Shown: positions 9,076 through 18,852 of the stretch, one piece after another | Layout of the letters: each line of letters begins with the position of its first letter | Numbering within the stretch: the stretch's first letter is position 1 | Source of the DNA: an uncultured Lachnospiraceae bacterium | GTDB lineage: Bacteria > Bacillota > Clostridia > Lachnospirales > Lachnospiraceae | Length of the DNA: 64,000 nucleotides | NCBI GenBank assembly: GCA_934294885.1 | Contig: CAKRAK010000003.1 | Coordinates: 1 to 64,000 of the forward strand | Reading direction: 5' to 3' | Position numbers and translations under genes: made by a program | Notes under the pieces: model-generated | The model's database searches: none | What the model was told of the DNA's origin: nothing | Seen by the model: the letters and a program-made list of their open reading frames with translations, nothing else

Positions 9076-9810
9076 TTGGAGAAGATATTACAGGCAATAA
9101 AAGAAGAGAATCTGAACGTGCCAAAGCATGTAGCTATTATATTAGACGGCAACGGACGTTGGGCAAAAAAAAGAAATATGCCGAGAAACTATGGTCATGT
9201 TCAAGGCTCAAAAACAGTGGAACAGATTATTGAGGATGCATATAATATGGGGATTGAATACGTTACGGTATATGCATTTTCCACGGAGAACTGGAAACGT
9301 TCAAAGGATGAAGTAGATGCCTTAATGAAATTATTGGCAAAGTATCTCATTGATTGTATTGAGCGTTCCACTAAGAATAATATGTGTGTCCGGGTCATTG
9401 GTGACAAACGGGGATTGGATTCCAAACTGGTTACCAGGATTAACGAGCTGGAAGAAACTACAAAAAATGCAACCGGTTTAAAATTTACCATTGCAATTAA
9501 TTACGGAGGAAGGGATGAGATAACCCGTTGCTTCCAAAAAATTGCAAAAGAGGTACAGAATGGTCAAATAAGGCCTGATGAAATTACAGAAGATCTGATT
9601 AATGCTCATTTAGATACTGCCGGTTTACCGGATCCTGATTTATTAATACGTACAAGCGGAGAAGAAAGACTGTCTAACTTTTTGCCGTGGCAGTTAGCCT
9701 ACACGGAATTTTATTTTACAGATGTGTTATGGCCTGATTTTACCAAGGAGGATTTGCTGACTGCAATTCGATATTATAATGGAAGGGAACGTCGTTTTGG
9801 CGGGGTATAA
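9076..9810 (+). CDS. uppS: isoprenyl transferase (undecaprenyl diphosphate synthase)
   Basis: Condenses isopentenyl diphosphate onto farnesyl diphosphate to make the C55 lipid carrier for peptidoglycan. The protein is 244 residues. Visible motifs are AIILDGNGRWAKKRNMPR with the catalytic Asp, NYGHVQGSKTVEQI, IAINYGGRDEI and the signature LLIRTSGEERLSNFLPWQLA. The start is a TTG (9076) six bases after GGGGG; no better ATG exists in frame nearby. The gene is only 13 bases after frr and 3 bases before cdsA, so it is clearly within the same operon. Confidence 0.96.
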   Translation: MEKILQAIKEENLNVPKHVAIILDGNGRWAKKRNMPRNYGHVQGSKTVEQIIEDAYNMGIEYVTVYAFSTENWKRSKDEVDALMKLLAKYLIDCIERSTKNNMCVRVIGDKRGLDSKLVTRINELEETTKNATGLKFTIAINYGGRDEITRCFQKIAKEVQNGQIRPDEITEDLINAHLDTAGLPDPDLLIRTSGEERLSNFLPWQLAYTEFYFTDVLWPDFTKEDLLTAIRYYNGRERRFGGV

Positions 9811-9813
9811 AAT

Positions 9814-10608
9814 ATGAAGCAAAGATTGATTGGTGCATTTTTCGTTATATTGGTAACATTAACGGTATTTTTGTCACCGGGTTCGGTATCTGCACTTTGT
9901 CTGACTGCAATTTCCTTTGTTGCGATTTATGAATTTTTGAAAGCAAATCATATACAGAATTCACCGTTTTTGGTTGTAAATTACTTTGCGACAGCTGCGT
10001 TATACTTGTTGTTGTACTTTGACCGTCCGGAATATATTCTGCCTTTGCTGATATTGTTAATGTTAGTGTCCTTATCTATTTATGTGGTATTATATCCCAA
10101 ATATTCAGATAAGAACCTGGCGGTATCTGTATTTTCATTTATTTATATTTCAATTATGCTTTCCTTTGTGTATCAGATTCACGAATTAGAGGCCGGCGTT
10201 TTATTATGTTTCTTCATATTAATTTCCAGCTGGGGAAATGATGTATTTGCATACCTTGTGGGAAGTGCCATCGGAAAACATAAATGCACACCAAAGGTAA
10301 GTCCGAACAAAAGTGTAGAAGGATTTATTGGTGGAATGTTAGGTGCAGCAGCACTTGGTTTCTTGTATGGTACCTTGTTTAAAGCATATATTCCTTTTGA
10401 TGCGTGGTATTGTGCAGTGATTGCCGGTGTTGGTTCTATTCCCGGCGATATTGGGGATTTGGCAGCATCTGCAATTAAAAGAAACAATGATATTAAGGAT
10501 TTCGGTAAATTGATACCGGGACATGGTGGAATGGTAGACAGAATCGACAGTGTTTTATTTACCGCACCGATTATATATTATCTTGTGATTTTATTTAATA
10601 TTGGATAA
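9814..10608 (+). CDS. cdsA: phosphatidate cytidylyltransferase
   Basis: Makes CDP-diacylglycerol from CTP and phosphatidic acid, the branch point for phospholipids. A polytopic membrane protein of 264 residues with about seven or eight hydrophobic segments. The family signature near the C-terminus is clear: KRNNDIKDFGKLIPGHGGMVDRIDS (given in part: KDFGKLIPGHGGMVDR), preceded by SPNKSVEGFIGG. The ATG at 9814 has only a weak ribosome site (GGGG) and probably depends on coupling to uppS, whose stop is three bases away. Confidence 0.95.
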   Translation: MKQRLIGAFFVILVTLTVFLSPGSVSALCLTAISFVAIYEFLKANHIQNSPFLVVNYFATAALYLLLYFDRPEYILPLLILLMLVSLSIYVVLYPKYSDKNLAVSVFSFIYISIMLSFVYQIHELEAGVLLCFFILISSWGNDVFAYLVGSAIGKHKCTPKVSPNKSVEGFIGGMLGAAALGFLYGTLFKAYIPFDAWYCAVIAGVGSIPGDIGDLAASAIKRNNDIKDFGKLIPGHGGMVDRIDSVLFTAPIIYYLVILFNIG

Positions 10609-10620
10609 AGCAATAAATGA

Positions 10621-10651
10621 ATATGCCAGCATTGTCTGGCATAAATTTTTA
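10621..10651 (+). other. short hairpin with T tract between cdsA and dxr
   Basis: Inverted repeat TATGCCAG (10622-10629) and CTGGCATA (10636-10643) followed by AATTTTT. It looks like a weak or partial terminator that could set the ratio of upstream to downstream genes in the operon. Confidence 0.45.
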
Positions 10652-10662
10652 GGAGGCTGCAT

Positions 10663-11817
10663 ATGAAAAAGGTTGCGATTTTGGGTTCTACCGGCTCCAT
10701 CGGAACTCAGACATTAGATGTAATTCGTAAAAATAATGATTTGGAATTAGTAGCAATTTCTGCCGGAAGCAATATAAATTTATTAGAACAGCAGATCAGG
10801 GAATTTCATCCGGTCGTTGCTGCGGTATGGAGTGAGGAAAATGCGAAGCTGCTTAAGACAGCGATTGCAGATGTCGTACCGGCATGTAAGATTGTTTCCG
10901 GAATGGACGGTTTGTTAGAGGTTGCAACGGTTTCGGAATCGGATATCTTAATTACGGCAATTGTGGGAATGATTGGAATCAAGCCTACCATAGCTGCCAT
11001 TCATGCCGGTAAAGATATTGGTCTTGCGAATAAAGAAACATTAGTTACGGCAGGTCATATAATTATGCCTTTGGCAAAGGAAAAAAATGTTTCCATTCTG
11101 CCGGTAGATAGTGAACATTCCGCTATTTTCCAATGTCTGAACGGAGAAAGACAGAATCATCTGAAAAAGATACTGTTAACAGCTTCCGGTGGTCCTTTCA
11201 GAGGTATGTCAAAAGAGGATTTGGAATGTGTTACCTTGGAGATGGCTCTAAAGCATCCAAACTGGTCAATGGGTAAAAAGATTACCATTGATTCTGCAAC
11301 CATGGTCAACAAAGGCTTGGAAGTCATTGAAGCAAAATGGCTTTTTCAGGTAGAGCCCGAACAGATAGAGGTTGTAGTTCAGCCTCAAAGCATTATACAT
11401 TCTATGGTTGAATTTGATGATGGGGCAGTCATTGCCCAATTAGGTACACCGGATATGCGGCTTCCGATTCAGTACGCATTATATTATCCAAAACGTGTGT
11501 ATTTAGACGGTGCCAGATTAGATTTTTCAAAGCTGTCAGAGATTACCTTTCAAAAGCCGGATATGGATACATTTCTCGGTTTACGTTATGCTTATGATGC
11601 CATTGCAAAGGGTGGTTCCATGCCAACAGTATTGAATGCAGCTAATGAACTTGCCGTTGCAAAGTTTTTGAATAAAAAGATTAAATTTTTGGAAATCTAT
11701 GAAATAATAGATTTTTGTATGAAACAGCATCAGACCATTCCGAATCCTTCCGTAGAAGAGATTTTGGAAGTTGAGAACAATGTATATGAAATAATTGAGA
11801 GCAGGTGGAATTCTTGA
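10663..11817 (+). CDS. dxr: 1-deoxy-D-xylulose-5-phosphate reductoisomerase
   Basis: Second enzyme of the MEP isoprenoid pathway: converts DXP to 2-C-methyl-D-erythritol 4-phosphate using NADPH and a divalent metal. The 384 residues are typical. Seen: the N-terminal nucleotide fold ILGSTGSIGTQTLDVI, the metal and substrate segment LPVDSEHSAIFQCL, the flexible loop NWSMGKKITIDSATMVNKGLE (part) and QPQSIIHSMVEF. AGGAGG precedes ATG 10663. The stop codon overlaps the probable TTG start of rseP. With ispG two genes on, it supplies precursors for uppS in the same operon. Confidence 0.96.
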   Translation: MKKVAILGSTGSIGTQTLDVIRKNNDLELVAISAGSNINLLEQQIREFHPVVAAVWSEENAKLLKTAIADVVPACKIVSGMDGLLEVATVSESDILITAIVGMIGIKPTIAAIHAGKDIGLANKETLVTAGHIIMPLAKEKNVSILPVDSEHSAIFQCLNGERQNHLKKILLTASGGPFRGMSKEDLECVTLEMALKHPNWSMGKKITIDSATMVNKGLEVIEAKWLFQVEPEQIEVVVQPQSIIHSMVEFDDGAVIAQLGTPDMRLPIQYALYYPKRVYLDGARLDFSKLSEITFQKPDMDTFLGLRYAYDAIAKGGSMPTVLNAANELAVAKFLNKKIKFLEIYEIIDFCMKQHQTIPNPSVEEILEVENNVYEIIESRWNS

Positions 11818-12875
11818 GTACAATCATTAATATTATTATTGCATTACTTGTATTTGGTGCAATTATTTTCTTTCATGAATTTGGACATTTTCTTTTGGCT
11901 AAGTTAAACGGCGTCTATGTCAATGAGTTTGCTGTTGGAATGGGTCCGACACTTTTCTCTTTCAAACGAAAAGAGACCAAATACTGTCTGAAAGCAATTC
12001 CAATGGGTGGTTATTGTATGATGATGGGAGAAGATGAGGATGTTGTAGACGAACATTCCTTTAGTCAGAAGTCTGTCTGGGCACGAATTTCGGTTGTAAT
12101 TGCCGGTCCTGTATTTAATTTTATTCTTGCCTTTTTGCTTTCATTAATTTTAATCGGTGTTTGCGGATATGACAAACCAACCATTTCGGATTTTGCCGAG
12201 ATAAGTCCCGCAAAGGAAGCCGGACTACAGGTTGGGGATGTGATTACAGAATATAACGGCAAAAAAATCTATAACTTCCGGGAGGTTATGGTTTATAACC
12301 AATTGAACCAAACAGGAAAGGAAATCACTCTGGAAGTAAATCGGGATGGCGAGAAAATAAAATATTCTTTCTCTCCGGAACTGACAGATAACGGATATAT
12401 TATGGGAATCTATGCCGGAGACCGAATCAAAGGTAATTTCCTTGAAATTATAAAATATAGCGGTTTGGAATTACGATATTATGTAAAAACAACTTTTTTA
12501 AGTCTGGAGTATTTAATCGGTGGTAAGCTTGGTATCGAAAGCATGTCCGGTCCTGTGGGTATTGTATCCATGATGAGCGACACCATTGATGAAGCAAAAG
12601 AAAGCGCGCAGGGCAATACAGGTGAAGCAGTAATCAATGTCATACTAAATATGATTAACTTTTGTATTATGCTAAGTGCTAACTTAGGTATTATGAATAT
12701 GCTGCCTTTACCGGCATTAGACGGTGGAAGAACTTTGGTATTGCTTGTAGAAGCTCTTTTCAAGAAAAAAATGAATACCAACAAGGAAGCCCTGATTAAT
12801 ACCATCGGTCTGCTTTTGTTAATCGGACTGATGGTTGTTGTAATGATTCAGGATGTTATGAAATTAGTGAGATAG
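11814..12875 (+). CDS. rseP: site-2 protease, RseP family zinc metalloprotease
   Basis: Intramembrane protease that cuts anti-sigma factors and signal-peptide remnants inside the membrane. The zinc site HEFGH lies in the first membrane span (IIFFHEFGHFLLAKLNG), a PDZ domain covers about residues 120-190 (EAGLQVGDVITEYNGKKI), and the second metal motif is NMLPLPALDGGRTL in a C-terminal span. I prefer the TTG at 11814, five bases after AGGTGG and overlapping the dxr stop; the in-frame GTG at 11805 is an alternative. The sequence gives no substrate; the ECF system at 2.2 kb is not obviously linked. Confidence 0.93.
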   Translation: MSTIINIIIALLVFGAIIFFHEFGHFLLAKLNGVYVNEFAVGMGPTLFSFKRKETKYCLKAIPMGGYCMMMGEDEDVVDEHSFSQKSVWARISVVIAGPVFNFILAFLLSLILIGVCGYDKPTISDFAEISPAKEAGLQVGDVITEYNGKKIYNFREVMVYNQLNQTGKEITLEVNRDGEKIKYSFSPELTDNGYIMGIYAGDRIKGNFLEIIKYSGLELRYYVKTTFLSLEYLIGGKLGIESMSGPVGIVSMMSDTIDEAKESAQGNTGEAVINVILNMINFCIMLSANLGIMNMLPLPALDGGRTLVLLVEALFKKKMNTNKEALINTIGLLLLIGLMVVVMIQDVMKLVR

Positions 12876-12884
12876 GTGAGAGAA

Positions 12885-13940
12885 ATGCGGGAGAATACAA
12901 AAATAATCAAAATCGGTAATCAGGTAATCGGTGGAGGCAATCCGATTCTGATTCAGTCAATGACCAATACTAAAACAGAAGATGTGAAAGCAACGATTTC
13001 CCAGATTCAAAAGCTGGAGCAGGCAGGCTGTGACATTATTCGTTGTACTGCGAATAATGAGGAAGCAGCAAAGGCATTTTCAGAAATCAAGAAAGAGATT
13101 CATATTCCTATTGTTGCGGATATACATTTTGATTACAGACTGGCAATCATGGCAATGGAACATGGTGCTGACAAGATTCGAATCAATCCCGGAAATATTG
13201 GTGGACCAGAACGAATCAAAGAGGTTGTAGCCTGTGCAAAGGCTCATAAAATCCCAATTCGGGTAGGCGTGAATTCCGGTTCTTTGGAAAAAAATCTTGT
13301 GGAAAAATATCATGGTGTTACAGCGGAAGGTATCGTGGAAAGTGCTTTGGATAAAGTACATATGCTGGAAGAGTATGGTTTTGATGATATTGTAATCAGT
13401 ATTAAGTCATCCGATGTATTAATGTGTGTAAAAGCACATGAATTGATTGCCGAAAAGACAAATTATCCATTACATGTTGGAATTACAGAAGCAGGAACCT
13501 TAACAAGAGGGAACATCAAATCTGCAGTTGGTCTTGGGATTATATTACACCAGGGAATCGGGGATACTATAAGAGTTTCCTTAACCGGAGATCCCATTAA
13601 TGAAATTGTATCTGCAAAGTTAATTTTAAAGACACTTGGTCTTCGTAAGGGAGGCATAGAGGTTGTTTCCTGTCCGACTTGCGGAAGAACCTCCATTGAT
13701 CTGATCGGTCTTGCCAACAAAGTAGAAAACCTTGTAACAGATTATGAGCATTTGAATATAAAGGTTGCCGTTATGGGATGTGTGGTAAATGGTCCCGGTG
13801 AAGCAAGGGAAGCCGATATTGGTATTGCCGGAGGCAAGGGAGAAGGTTTATTGATTAAACACGGAGAGATTATTAAAAAGGTTCCTGAGGAACAATTATT
13901 ACAGGTTTTAGAAGAGGAATTACGTAATTGGGAAGAATAA
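12885..13940 (+). CDS. ispG: 4-hydroxy-3-methylbut-2-enyl-diphosphate synthase (flavodoxin)
   Basis: Iron-sulfur enzyme of the MEP pathway that reduces MEcPP to HMBPP. About 351 residues, the short bacterial form. Seen: the N-terminal barrel start GGGNPILIQSMTNT, KIRINPGNIGG, and the C-terminal [4Fe-4S] cysteines in SCPTCGRT and VMGCVVNGPGEA. ATG 12885 follows AGGTGAG; a GTG at 12876 is possible. It directly follows rseP and ends in a hairpin that looks like an operon terminator. Confidence 0.95.
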   Translation: MRENTKIIKIGNQVIGGGNPILIQSMTNTKTEDVKATISQIQKLEQAGCDIIRCTANNEEAAKAFSEIKKEIHIPIVADIHFDYRLAIMAMEHGADKIRINPGNIGGPERIKEVVACAKAHKIPIRVGVNSGSLEKNLVEKYHGVTAEGIVESALDKVHMLEEYGFDDIVISIKSSDVLMCVKAHELIAEKTNYPLHVGITEAGTLTRGNIKSAVGLGIILHQGIGDTIRVSLTGDPINEIVSAKLILKTLGLRKGGIEVVSCPTCGRTSIDLIGLANKVENLVTDYEHLNIKVAVMGCVVNGPGEAREADIGIAGGKGEGLLIKHGEIIKKVPEEQLLQVLEEELRNWEE

Positions 13941-13960
13941 GATTCTTCCCTTTCCTTTTC
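13930..13960 (+). terminator. terminator overlapping the end of ispG
   Basis: Inverted repeat GGGAAGAAT (13930-13938) and ATTCTTCCC (13942-13950), then a T-rich tract (TTTCCTTTTC). It overlaps the last ispG codons. The T tract is interrupted, so termination may be partial, letting some transcripts enter polC. Confidence 0.6.
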
Positions 13961-13988
13961 TGGATTTTCATATACATAGGAGGTAATT

Positions 13989-16900
13989 ATGGGGGAAAGA
14001 AAGCCATTTTTAACCGTATTTCCTGATTTTATCTGCACAAGAGATTTAGAAAAAATGTTAGAACAGGTTTTTGTTACGGAGATTATTATAAAAAAATCGG
14101 AAAAAACCATGTTCGTTACAATAGAAAGTAATATTATCATCGACAAAACAGAAATTTTTAAAATCGAAGATATACTGACGGAAATAGTAACCCTTGGAAA
14201 AATTCGGGTTAGAATCAAAGAACATTTTCTGTTATCCCAGCAATATGACTTAAAAACCCTGGTGGATTTTTATAAGAACAGCATATTAGAAGAGATAAAG
14301 GATCAGTCAAAGGTAGAATATCGTTTTTTGAAAAATGCGGAATGGTTTGTAAATGATAATATTCTTACACTGACTTTAGATGATTCCTTTGTCACAAAAG
14401 GTCGTTCCGATGAAATCAAAAAATATCTGGAGAATATGTTTAAGGAACGGTTTCAGTATGATGTGATGGTTGGATTTGATTATACGGAAGAACAAAAGGA
14501 TGCCATTCGCAGAGCCAATCGTCATAAATATGAGTTAGAGATAGAAGAAATTATGTCCAAACAGCAGCCTTCCCAGTCGGAAAGTCCAACGGAGGACGGT
14601 TCTTCTTCTGATGATTCTAAGAAAGAACATTCATCAGAAGAAAAGAAAAAGGAAACCCAAAAAGAGACGAAAAAGGAAGAAGCAGGAAGTAAGGATTCTT
14701 CTAAAAACGAGAGAAAAGACACTTCCGATAAACAAAGGTTTTACGGACGTCGTAACGACCGGTATTCCAAAGACCGGATTCGGGATCCGGAATGTATTTT
14801 TGGTCAGAATGTGGAAGGTGAGGAATATAAAATTGCAGATATCGTAGAAGGTTTGGGAAATATTGTAGTAAAAGGCAAGATTTTTGAGATGGAAGAAAAA
14901 GAATTAAGAAGCGGGGACCGTTTGTTAATTACATTTTCCATTACTGATTTTGAAGATTCCATAGCCGGAAAGATATTCGTCACAAAATCTGATTGGGCAT
15001 TGTTAAAATCTGATTTAAAAACAGGAAATTTTTATAAAGTGAAAGGATTTCCTGCCTTTGACAGCTATACAAAAGAGATTTCTCTTAACAATATAGCCGG
15101 CATCAAGCCGATTAATGATTTTACGGAAAAACGTATGGACAAATCATTGGACAAACGTGTGGAATTACATATGCATACGGTTTACAGCGATAATGACAGC
15201 GTGGTTCCTGTTGGAGATATTATTAATCGAGCTAAAGAGTGGAAACATCCTGCCATTGCCATTACAGATCATGGTGTAGCCCAGGCATTCCCGGTTGCCA
15301 ACCATTGTATCAAGCACGATGATCCCTTTAAAATTATTTATGGTGTAGAGGGATATTTTGTAGATGATCTGGATGATTTTGTTATTCGTCCAATGGGACA
15401 GAGTCTGGATGATGAATACGTGGTATTTGATATCGAGACAACCGGATTGAATCCAAAGTTTTGTAAGATTATTGAAATCGGGGCCGTTAAGATTAAAAAC
15501 GGAGAGGTTGCAGACCGTTTTTCAAAATTTATCAATCCAGAAATGCCAATCCCCTATAACATTACGAAATTAACCTCTATTACGGATGATATGGTAAAGG
15601 ATGCCGATATATATGAGGTTGTGTTGCCTGAATTTCTGGATTTTATCGGAGACAGTGTTGTTGTTGCCCACAATGCATCCTTTGATACAAGCTTTATTAA
15701 AAAATATGCCAATGATTTAGGCTTATCCTTCACAAATACCATTGTGGATACAGTTACCATCGGAAGAATTTTATGTCCGGAGCTTGCCAAATTTACATTA
15801 GACCGTTTGTGTAAGCATCTGGGAATCAGCTTGGAAAATCATCACCGTGCTGTAGATGATGCAGAAGCAACCGCTAAGATGTTCATGGCATTTATTCCTA
15901 TGCTGAAAGAGCGAAACATTCATAATCTGGATGAATTAAATGAATATGGTGAAACCTCTGTTGAAACCATTTTAAAGGCAAAAAGCTATCATGGAATCAT
16001 TTTAGCCAAGAACGAAGTGGGCCGTGTAAATTTGAATCGTTTGATTTCAGAATCCCATGTTACATATTTTAATCGACGTCCGAAAATGCCGTTATCCTTA
16101 ATCAAAAAGTACCGGGAAGGTCTGATCTTAGGCTCTGCTTGTGAAGCAGGCGAATTATTCCGGGCGATTGTTGAGGGTGCAGATGATGAGAAAATTGACC
16201 GGATTGTAAGATTTTATGACTATTTGGAAATACAGCCCATTGGCAATAATGCATTCATGAAGAAGTCTGACAAATATCCAAATGTAAATACGGACGAGGA
16301 TTTACAGGAGCTGAACAAGAAGATTGTTGCATTGGGAGAGCAGTACAACAAGCCTGTTGTTGCAACCTGTGATGTTCATTTTCTTGATCCTGATGACAGC
16401 ATCTATCGTGCCGTAATTATGGCATCGAAGGGCTTTAAGGATGCGGATGATCAGCCGCCTTTATATTTCCGTACTACAGAGGAAATGTTAAAGGAATTTG
16501 AATATTTAGGTGGTGAAAAGGCGCGGGAGGTTGTAATTGACAATACCAACCTGATCGCAAATATGGTTGAAAAGATTTACCCGGTTAGTCCGGATAAATG
16601 TCCGCCTGTTATCGAGAATTCCGATAATGAGCTGAGACAAATCTGTTATGATAAGGCACACGAAATATATGGACCGGATTTACCCCATCAGGTTACGGAC
16701 CGTTTGGAAAAGGAATTAAATTCCATTATCGGAAACGGTTATGCCGTATTGTATATTATTGCACAGAAGCTGGTGTGGGATTCCAGAGACCATGGATATC
16801 TGGTTGGTTCCAGAGGTTCTGTCGGTTCCTCCTTTGTTGCGGCTATGGCAGGTATTACCGAAGTAAATTCTTTGGCAGCCCATTACATTTGTCCAAAATG

Positions 16901-18518
16901 CCATTATACGGATTTCGACTCCGAGCTTGTCCAAAGCTATTCCGGTAACTCCGGATGTGATATGCCGGATGCCAATTGTCCAAAGTGCGGAACCCCATTG
17001 ATTAAAGAAGGACACGACATTCCCTTCGAAACCTTTTTGGGATTTTACGGAGACAAGGAACCGGATATTGACCTTAATTTCTCCGGTGAATATCAGGCAA
17101 ATGCCCATGCTTACACCGAAAAGCTTTTCGGTAAGGGACATGCCTTTCGTGCAGGAACAATCGGTACCATTGCAGAAAAAACAGCACAGCAGCTTGTATT
17201 TAAATACTATCAGGAAAGAGGTATCAAAAAACGTTCCTGCGAGGAGCGGCGAATTGCTCAAGGCTGTACCGGTGTTAAACGTACAACAGGACAGCATCCC
17301 GGTGGTATGGTTGTTGTTCCAAGTGACAGGGAAATCTATGAATTTACAGCCATTCAAAAACCGGCAAATGATGTAAAAACAAACATTATAACAACTCATT
17401 TTGAATATCATTCCATCGATGCCAACTTATTAAAGTTAGATATTCTTGGACACGATGATCCAACCATGATTCGTCGACTTGAGGATTTAACCGGTGTAGA
17501 TGCCAAAACCATCGCATTGGATGACAAGGATGTTATGTCATTATTCCATAATCCGTCGGCATTAGGCTTAACTCCGGATGATATCGGAGGGACTTTAACC
17601 GGAACCTTGGGTGTTCCGGAATTCGGAACTGATTTTGCCATTCAGATGTTAATTGATACCAAACCAAAGAGCTTCTCGGATTTGGCACGTATTGCCGGTC
17701 TTGCCCACGGTACGGATGTATGGCTTGGAAATGCAGAAACATTGATTAAAGAGGGAAAAACCGAATTGTCAGGAGCTATTTGTTGTCGTGATGATATTAT
17801 GACATATTTGATTCACATGGGATTAGAGCCGGGTATGGCGTTTAAGATTATGGAGGCTGTACGAAAAGGTATGGTTGCCAAAGGAAAATGTGACAAGTGG
17901 CCGGAATGGGAGAAGGAAATGGAAAGCCATGGAATCCCGGACTGGTATATCTGGTCATGTAAAAAGATTAAATATATGTTCCCGAAGGCTCATGCGGTTG
18001 CATATGTTATGATGGCATGGCGAATTGCCTGGTTTAAGGTAAATTATCCTCTGGCATATTATGCGGCATTTTTCAGTATCCGGGCAAAGGCATTTAACTA
18101 TGAATATATGTGTCAGGGAAAGGAAATTCTGGATAAGAAAATCGAGGAATTAAAAGCAAAACCAAAAGAGCTTAGAACCGGTGTAGAAGAGGATTCCTTA
18201 AGAGATATGCGTCTTGTTCAGGAAATGTATGCAAGAGGACTTGAATTTATGCCGATTGACCTTTACCGGGCAGACGATATTAATTTCCAAATTATAGACG
18301 GAAAAATCATGCCGGCATTCAGTGCAATTGAAGGTGTGGCAGGTAAAGCTGCCGCACAGTTAAAGGAAGCCGGAAAAGGAGAGCCATATCTATCAAAAGA
18401 AGATTTAAGAATCCGTTCCGGCGTGGGAAAATCAACGATAGAAAAATTAACCTCATTGGGGCTGTTAGAAGGACTTCCGGATACCAGTCAGTTAAGCATA
18501 TTTGATATGATGAAATAA
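13989..18518 (+). CDS. polC: DNA polymerase III subunit alpha, PolC type
   Basis: The replicative polymerase of low-GC Gram-positives, with a built-in proofreading exonuclease. 1,509 residues. Order: N-terminal domains; a charged low-complexity linker (about 195-265, rich in S, E, K); an OB-fold region (about 275-365); a PHP domain split by the exonuclease (VELHMHTVYSDNDS at about 390); the DEDD exonuclease (VVFDIETTGLNP at about 478, later HHRAVDDAEAT); then the polymerase domain with a Cys4 zinc motif (CPKC...CPKC around 970-1000), PDIDLNFSGEY and HPGGMVVVP. AGGAGG precedes ATG 13989. The linker is longer and more charged than in Bacillus PolC. Confidence 0.97.
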   Translation: MGERKPFLTVFPDFICTRDLEKMLEQVFVTEIIIKKSEKTMFVTIESNIIIDKTEIFKIEDILTEIVTLGKIRVRIKEHFLLSQQYDLKTLVDFYKNSILEEIKDQSKVEYRFLKNAEWFVNDNILTLTLDDSFVTKGRSDEIKKYLENMFKERFQYDVMVGFDYTEEQKDAIRRANRHKYELEIEEIMSKQQPSQSESPTEDGSSSDDSKKEHSSEEKKKETQKETKKEEAGSKDSSKNERKDTSDKQRFYGRRNDRYSKDRIRDPECIFGQNVEGEEYKIADIVEGLGNIVVKGKIFEMEEKELRSGDRLLITFSITDFEDSIAGKIFVTKSDWALLKSDLKTGNFYKVKGFPAFDSYTKEISLNNIAGIKPINDFTEKRMDKSLDKRVELHMHTVYSDNDSVVPVGDIINRAKEWKHPAIAITDHGVAQAFPVANHCIKHDDPFKIIYGVEGYFVDDLDDFVIRPMGQSLDDEYVVFDIETTGLNPKFCKIIEIGAVKIKNGEVADRFSKFINPEMPIPYNITKLTSITDDMVKDADIYEVVLPEFLDFIGDSVVVAHNASFDTSFIKKYANDLGLSFTNTIVDTVTIGRILCPELAKFTLDRLCKHLGISLENHHRAVDDAEATAKMFMAFIPMLKERNIHNLDELNEYGETSVETILKAKSYHGIILAKNEVGRVNLNRLISESHVTYFNRRPKMPLSLIKKYREGLILGSACEAGELFRAIVEGADDEKIDRIVRFYDYLEIQPIGNNAFMKKSDKYPNVNTDEDLQELNKKIVALGEQYNKPVVATCDVHFLDPDDSIYRAVIMASKGFKDADDQPPLYFRTTEEMLKEFEYLGGEKAREVVIDNTNLIANMVEKIYPVSPDKCPPVIENSDNELRQICYDKAHEIYGPDLPHQVTDRLEKELNSIIGNGYAVLYIIAQKLVWDSRDHGYLVGSRGSVGSSFVAAMAGITEVNSLAAHYICPKCHYTDFDSELVQSYSGNSGCDMPDANCPKCGTPLIKEGHDIPFETFLGFYGDKEPDIDLNFSGEYQANAHAYTEKLFGKGHAFRAGTIGTIAEKTAQQLVFKYYQERGIKKRSCEERRIAQGCTGVKRTTGQHPGGMVVVPSDREIYEFTAIQKPANDVKTNIITTHFEYHSIDANLLKLDILGHDDPTMIRRLEDLTGVDAKTIALDDKDVMSLFHNPSALGLTPDDIGGTLTGTLGVPEFGTDFAIQMLIDTKPKSFSDLARIAGLAHGTDVWLGNAETLIKEGKTELSGAICCRDDIMTYLIHMGLEPGMAFKIMEAVRKGMVAKGKCDKWPEWEKEMESHGIPDWYIWSCKKIKYMFPKAHAVAYVMMAWRIAWFKVNYPLAYYAAFFSIRAKAFNYEYMCQGKEILDKKIEELKAKPKELRTGVEEDSLRDMRLVQEMYARGLEFMPIDLYRADDINFQIIDGKIMPAFSAIEGVAGKAAAQLKEAGKGEPYLSKEDLRIRSGVGKSTIEKLTSLGLLEGLPDTSQLSIFDMMK

Positions 18519-18529
18519 TAACCATGCAT

Positions 18530-18602
18530 CGTGGATTATAATACATTTTATTTTTGTAACAGAAATCCCTTTTAATGAGATAAAAATGTATTATAATCCA
18601 CT
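18530..18602. repeat. long inverted repeat downstream of polC
   Basis: Left arm starting GTGGATTATAATACATTTTA at 18530 and right arm ending ATGTATTATAATCCAC at 18602 are nearly perfect complements of about 21 bases around a loop of about 30. Neither arm is followed by a classical T run. It may be a two-way terminator or mRNA 3'-end stabiliser for polC, or the relic of a small mobile palindromic repeat. See findings. Confidence 0.6.
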
Positions 18603-18681
18603 GAAAAAAGTCCATGCAGGTGTCGTTTTTTCCTGAAATATGGTAATTATAAAATTTTTTTGGAAAATTTTAAAAAAAAGC

Positions 18682-18710
18682 TTGCATTTTTCATTAACCT
18701 TTGGTATATT
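18682..18710 (+). promoter_or_regulatory. sigma-A promoter of tRNA-Glu
   Basis: TTGCAT (18682-18687) and TATATT (18705-18710) are 17 bases apart, and the tRNA begins 20 bases after the -10. Confidence 0.75.
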
Positions 18711-18729
18711 AAACAAGTCGCAACGACAA

Positions 18730-18801
18730 GGCCAATTGGTCAAGCGGTTAAGACGCCGCCCTCTCACGGCGGAAACAGGGGTTCGATTCCCCTATTGGCT
18801 G
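18730..18801 (+). tRNA. tRNA-Glu (anticodon CTC)
   Basis: A complete cloverleaf can be drawn. The acceptor GGCCAAT (18730-18736) pairs with ATTGGCT (18794-18800) with one G-T pair. The anticodon stem CCGCC/GGCGG encloses the loop CTCTCAC with anticodon CTC, and the T arm is GGGG TTCGATT CCCC. The discriminator is G and no CCA is encoded. The 3' end is the junction with the integrase-bearing element, a classic integration site for tyrosine recombinases. Confidence 0.93.
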
Positions 18802-18815
18802 GTACATAAGAAATT

Positions 18816-18850
18816 GAGTGTTTTCAAGGGTTTGAAAGCACTCTTTTTTT
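18816..18850 (+). terminator. terminator after tRNA-Glu
   Basis: Stem built from GAGTGTTTTCAA (18816-18827) and TTTGAAAGCACTC (18831-18843), three-base loop, then T run to 18850. If the tRNA end is the attachment core, this terminator came in with the element and replaces the original one. Confidence 0.7.
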
Positions 18851-18852
18851 TA

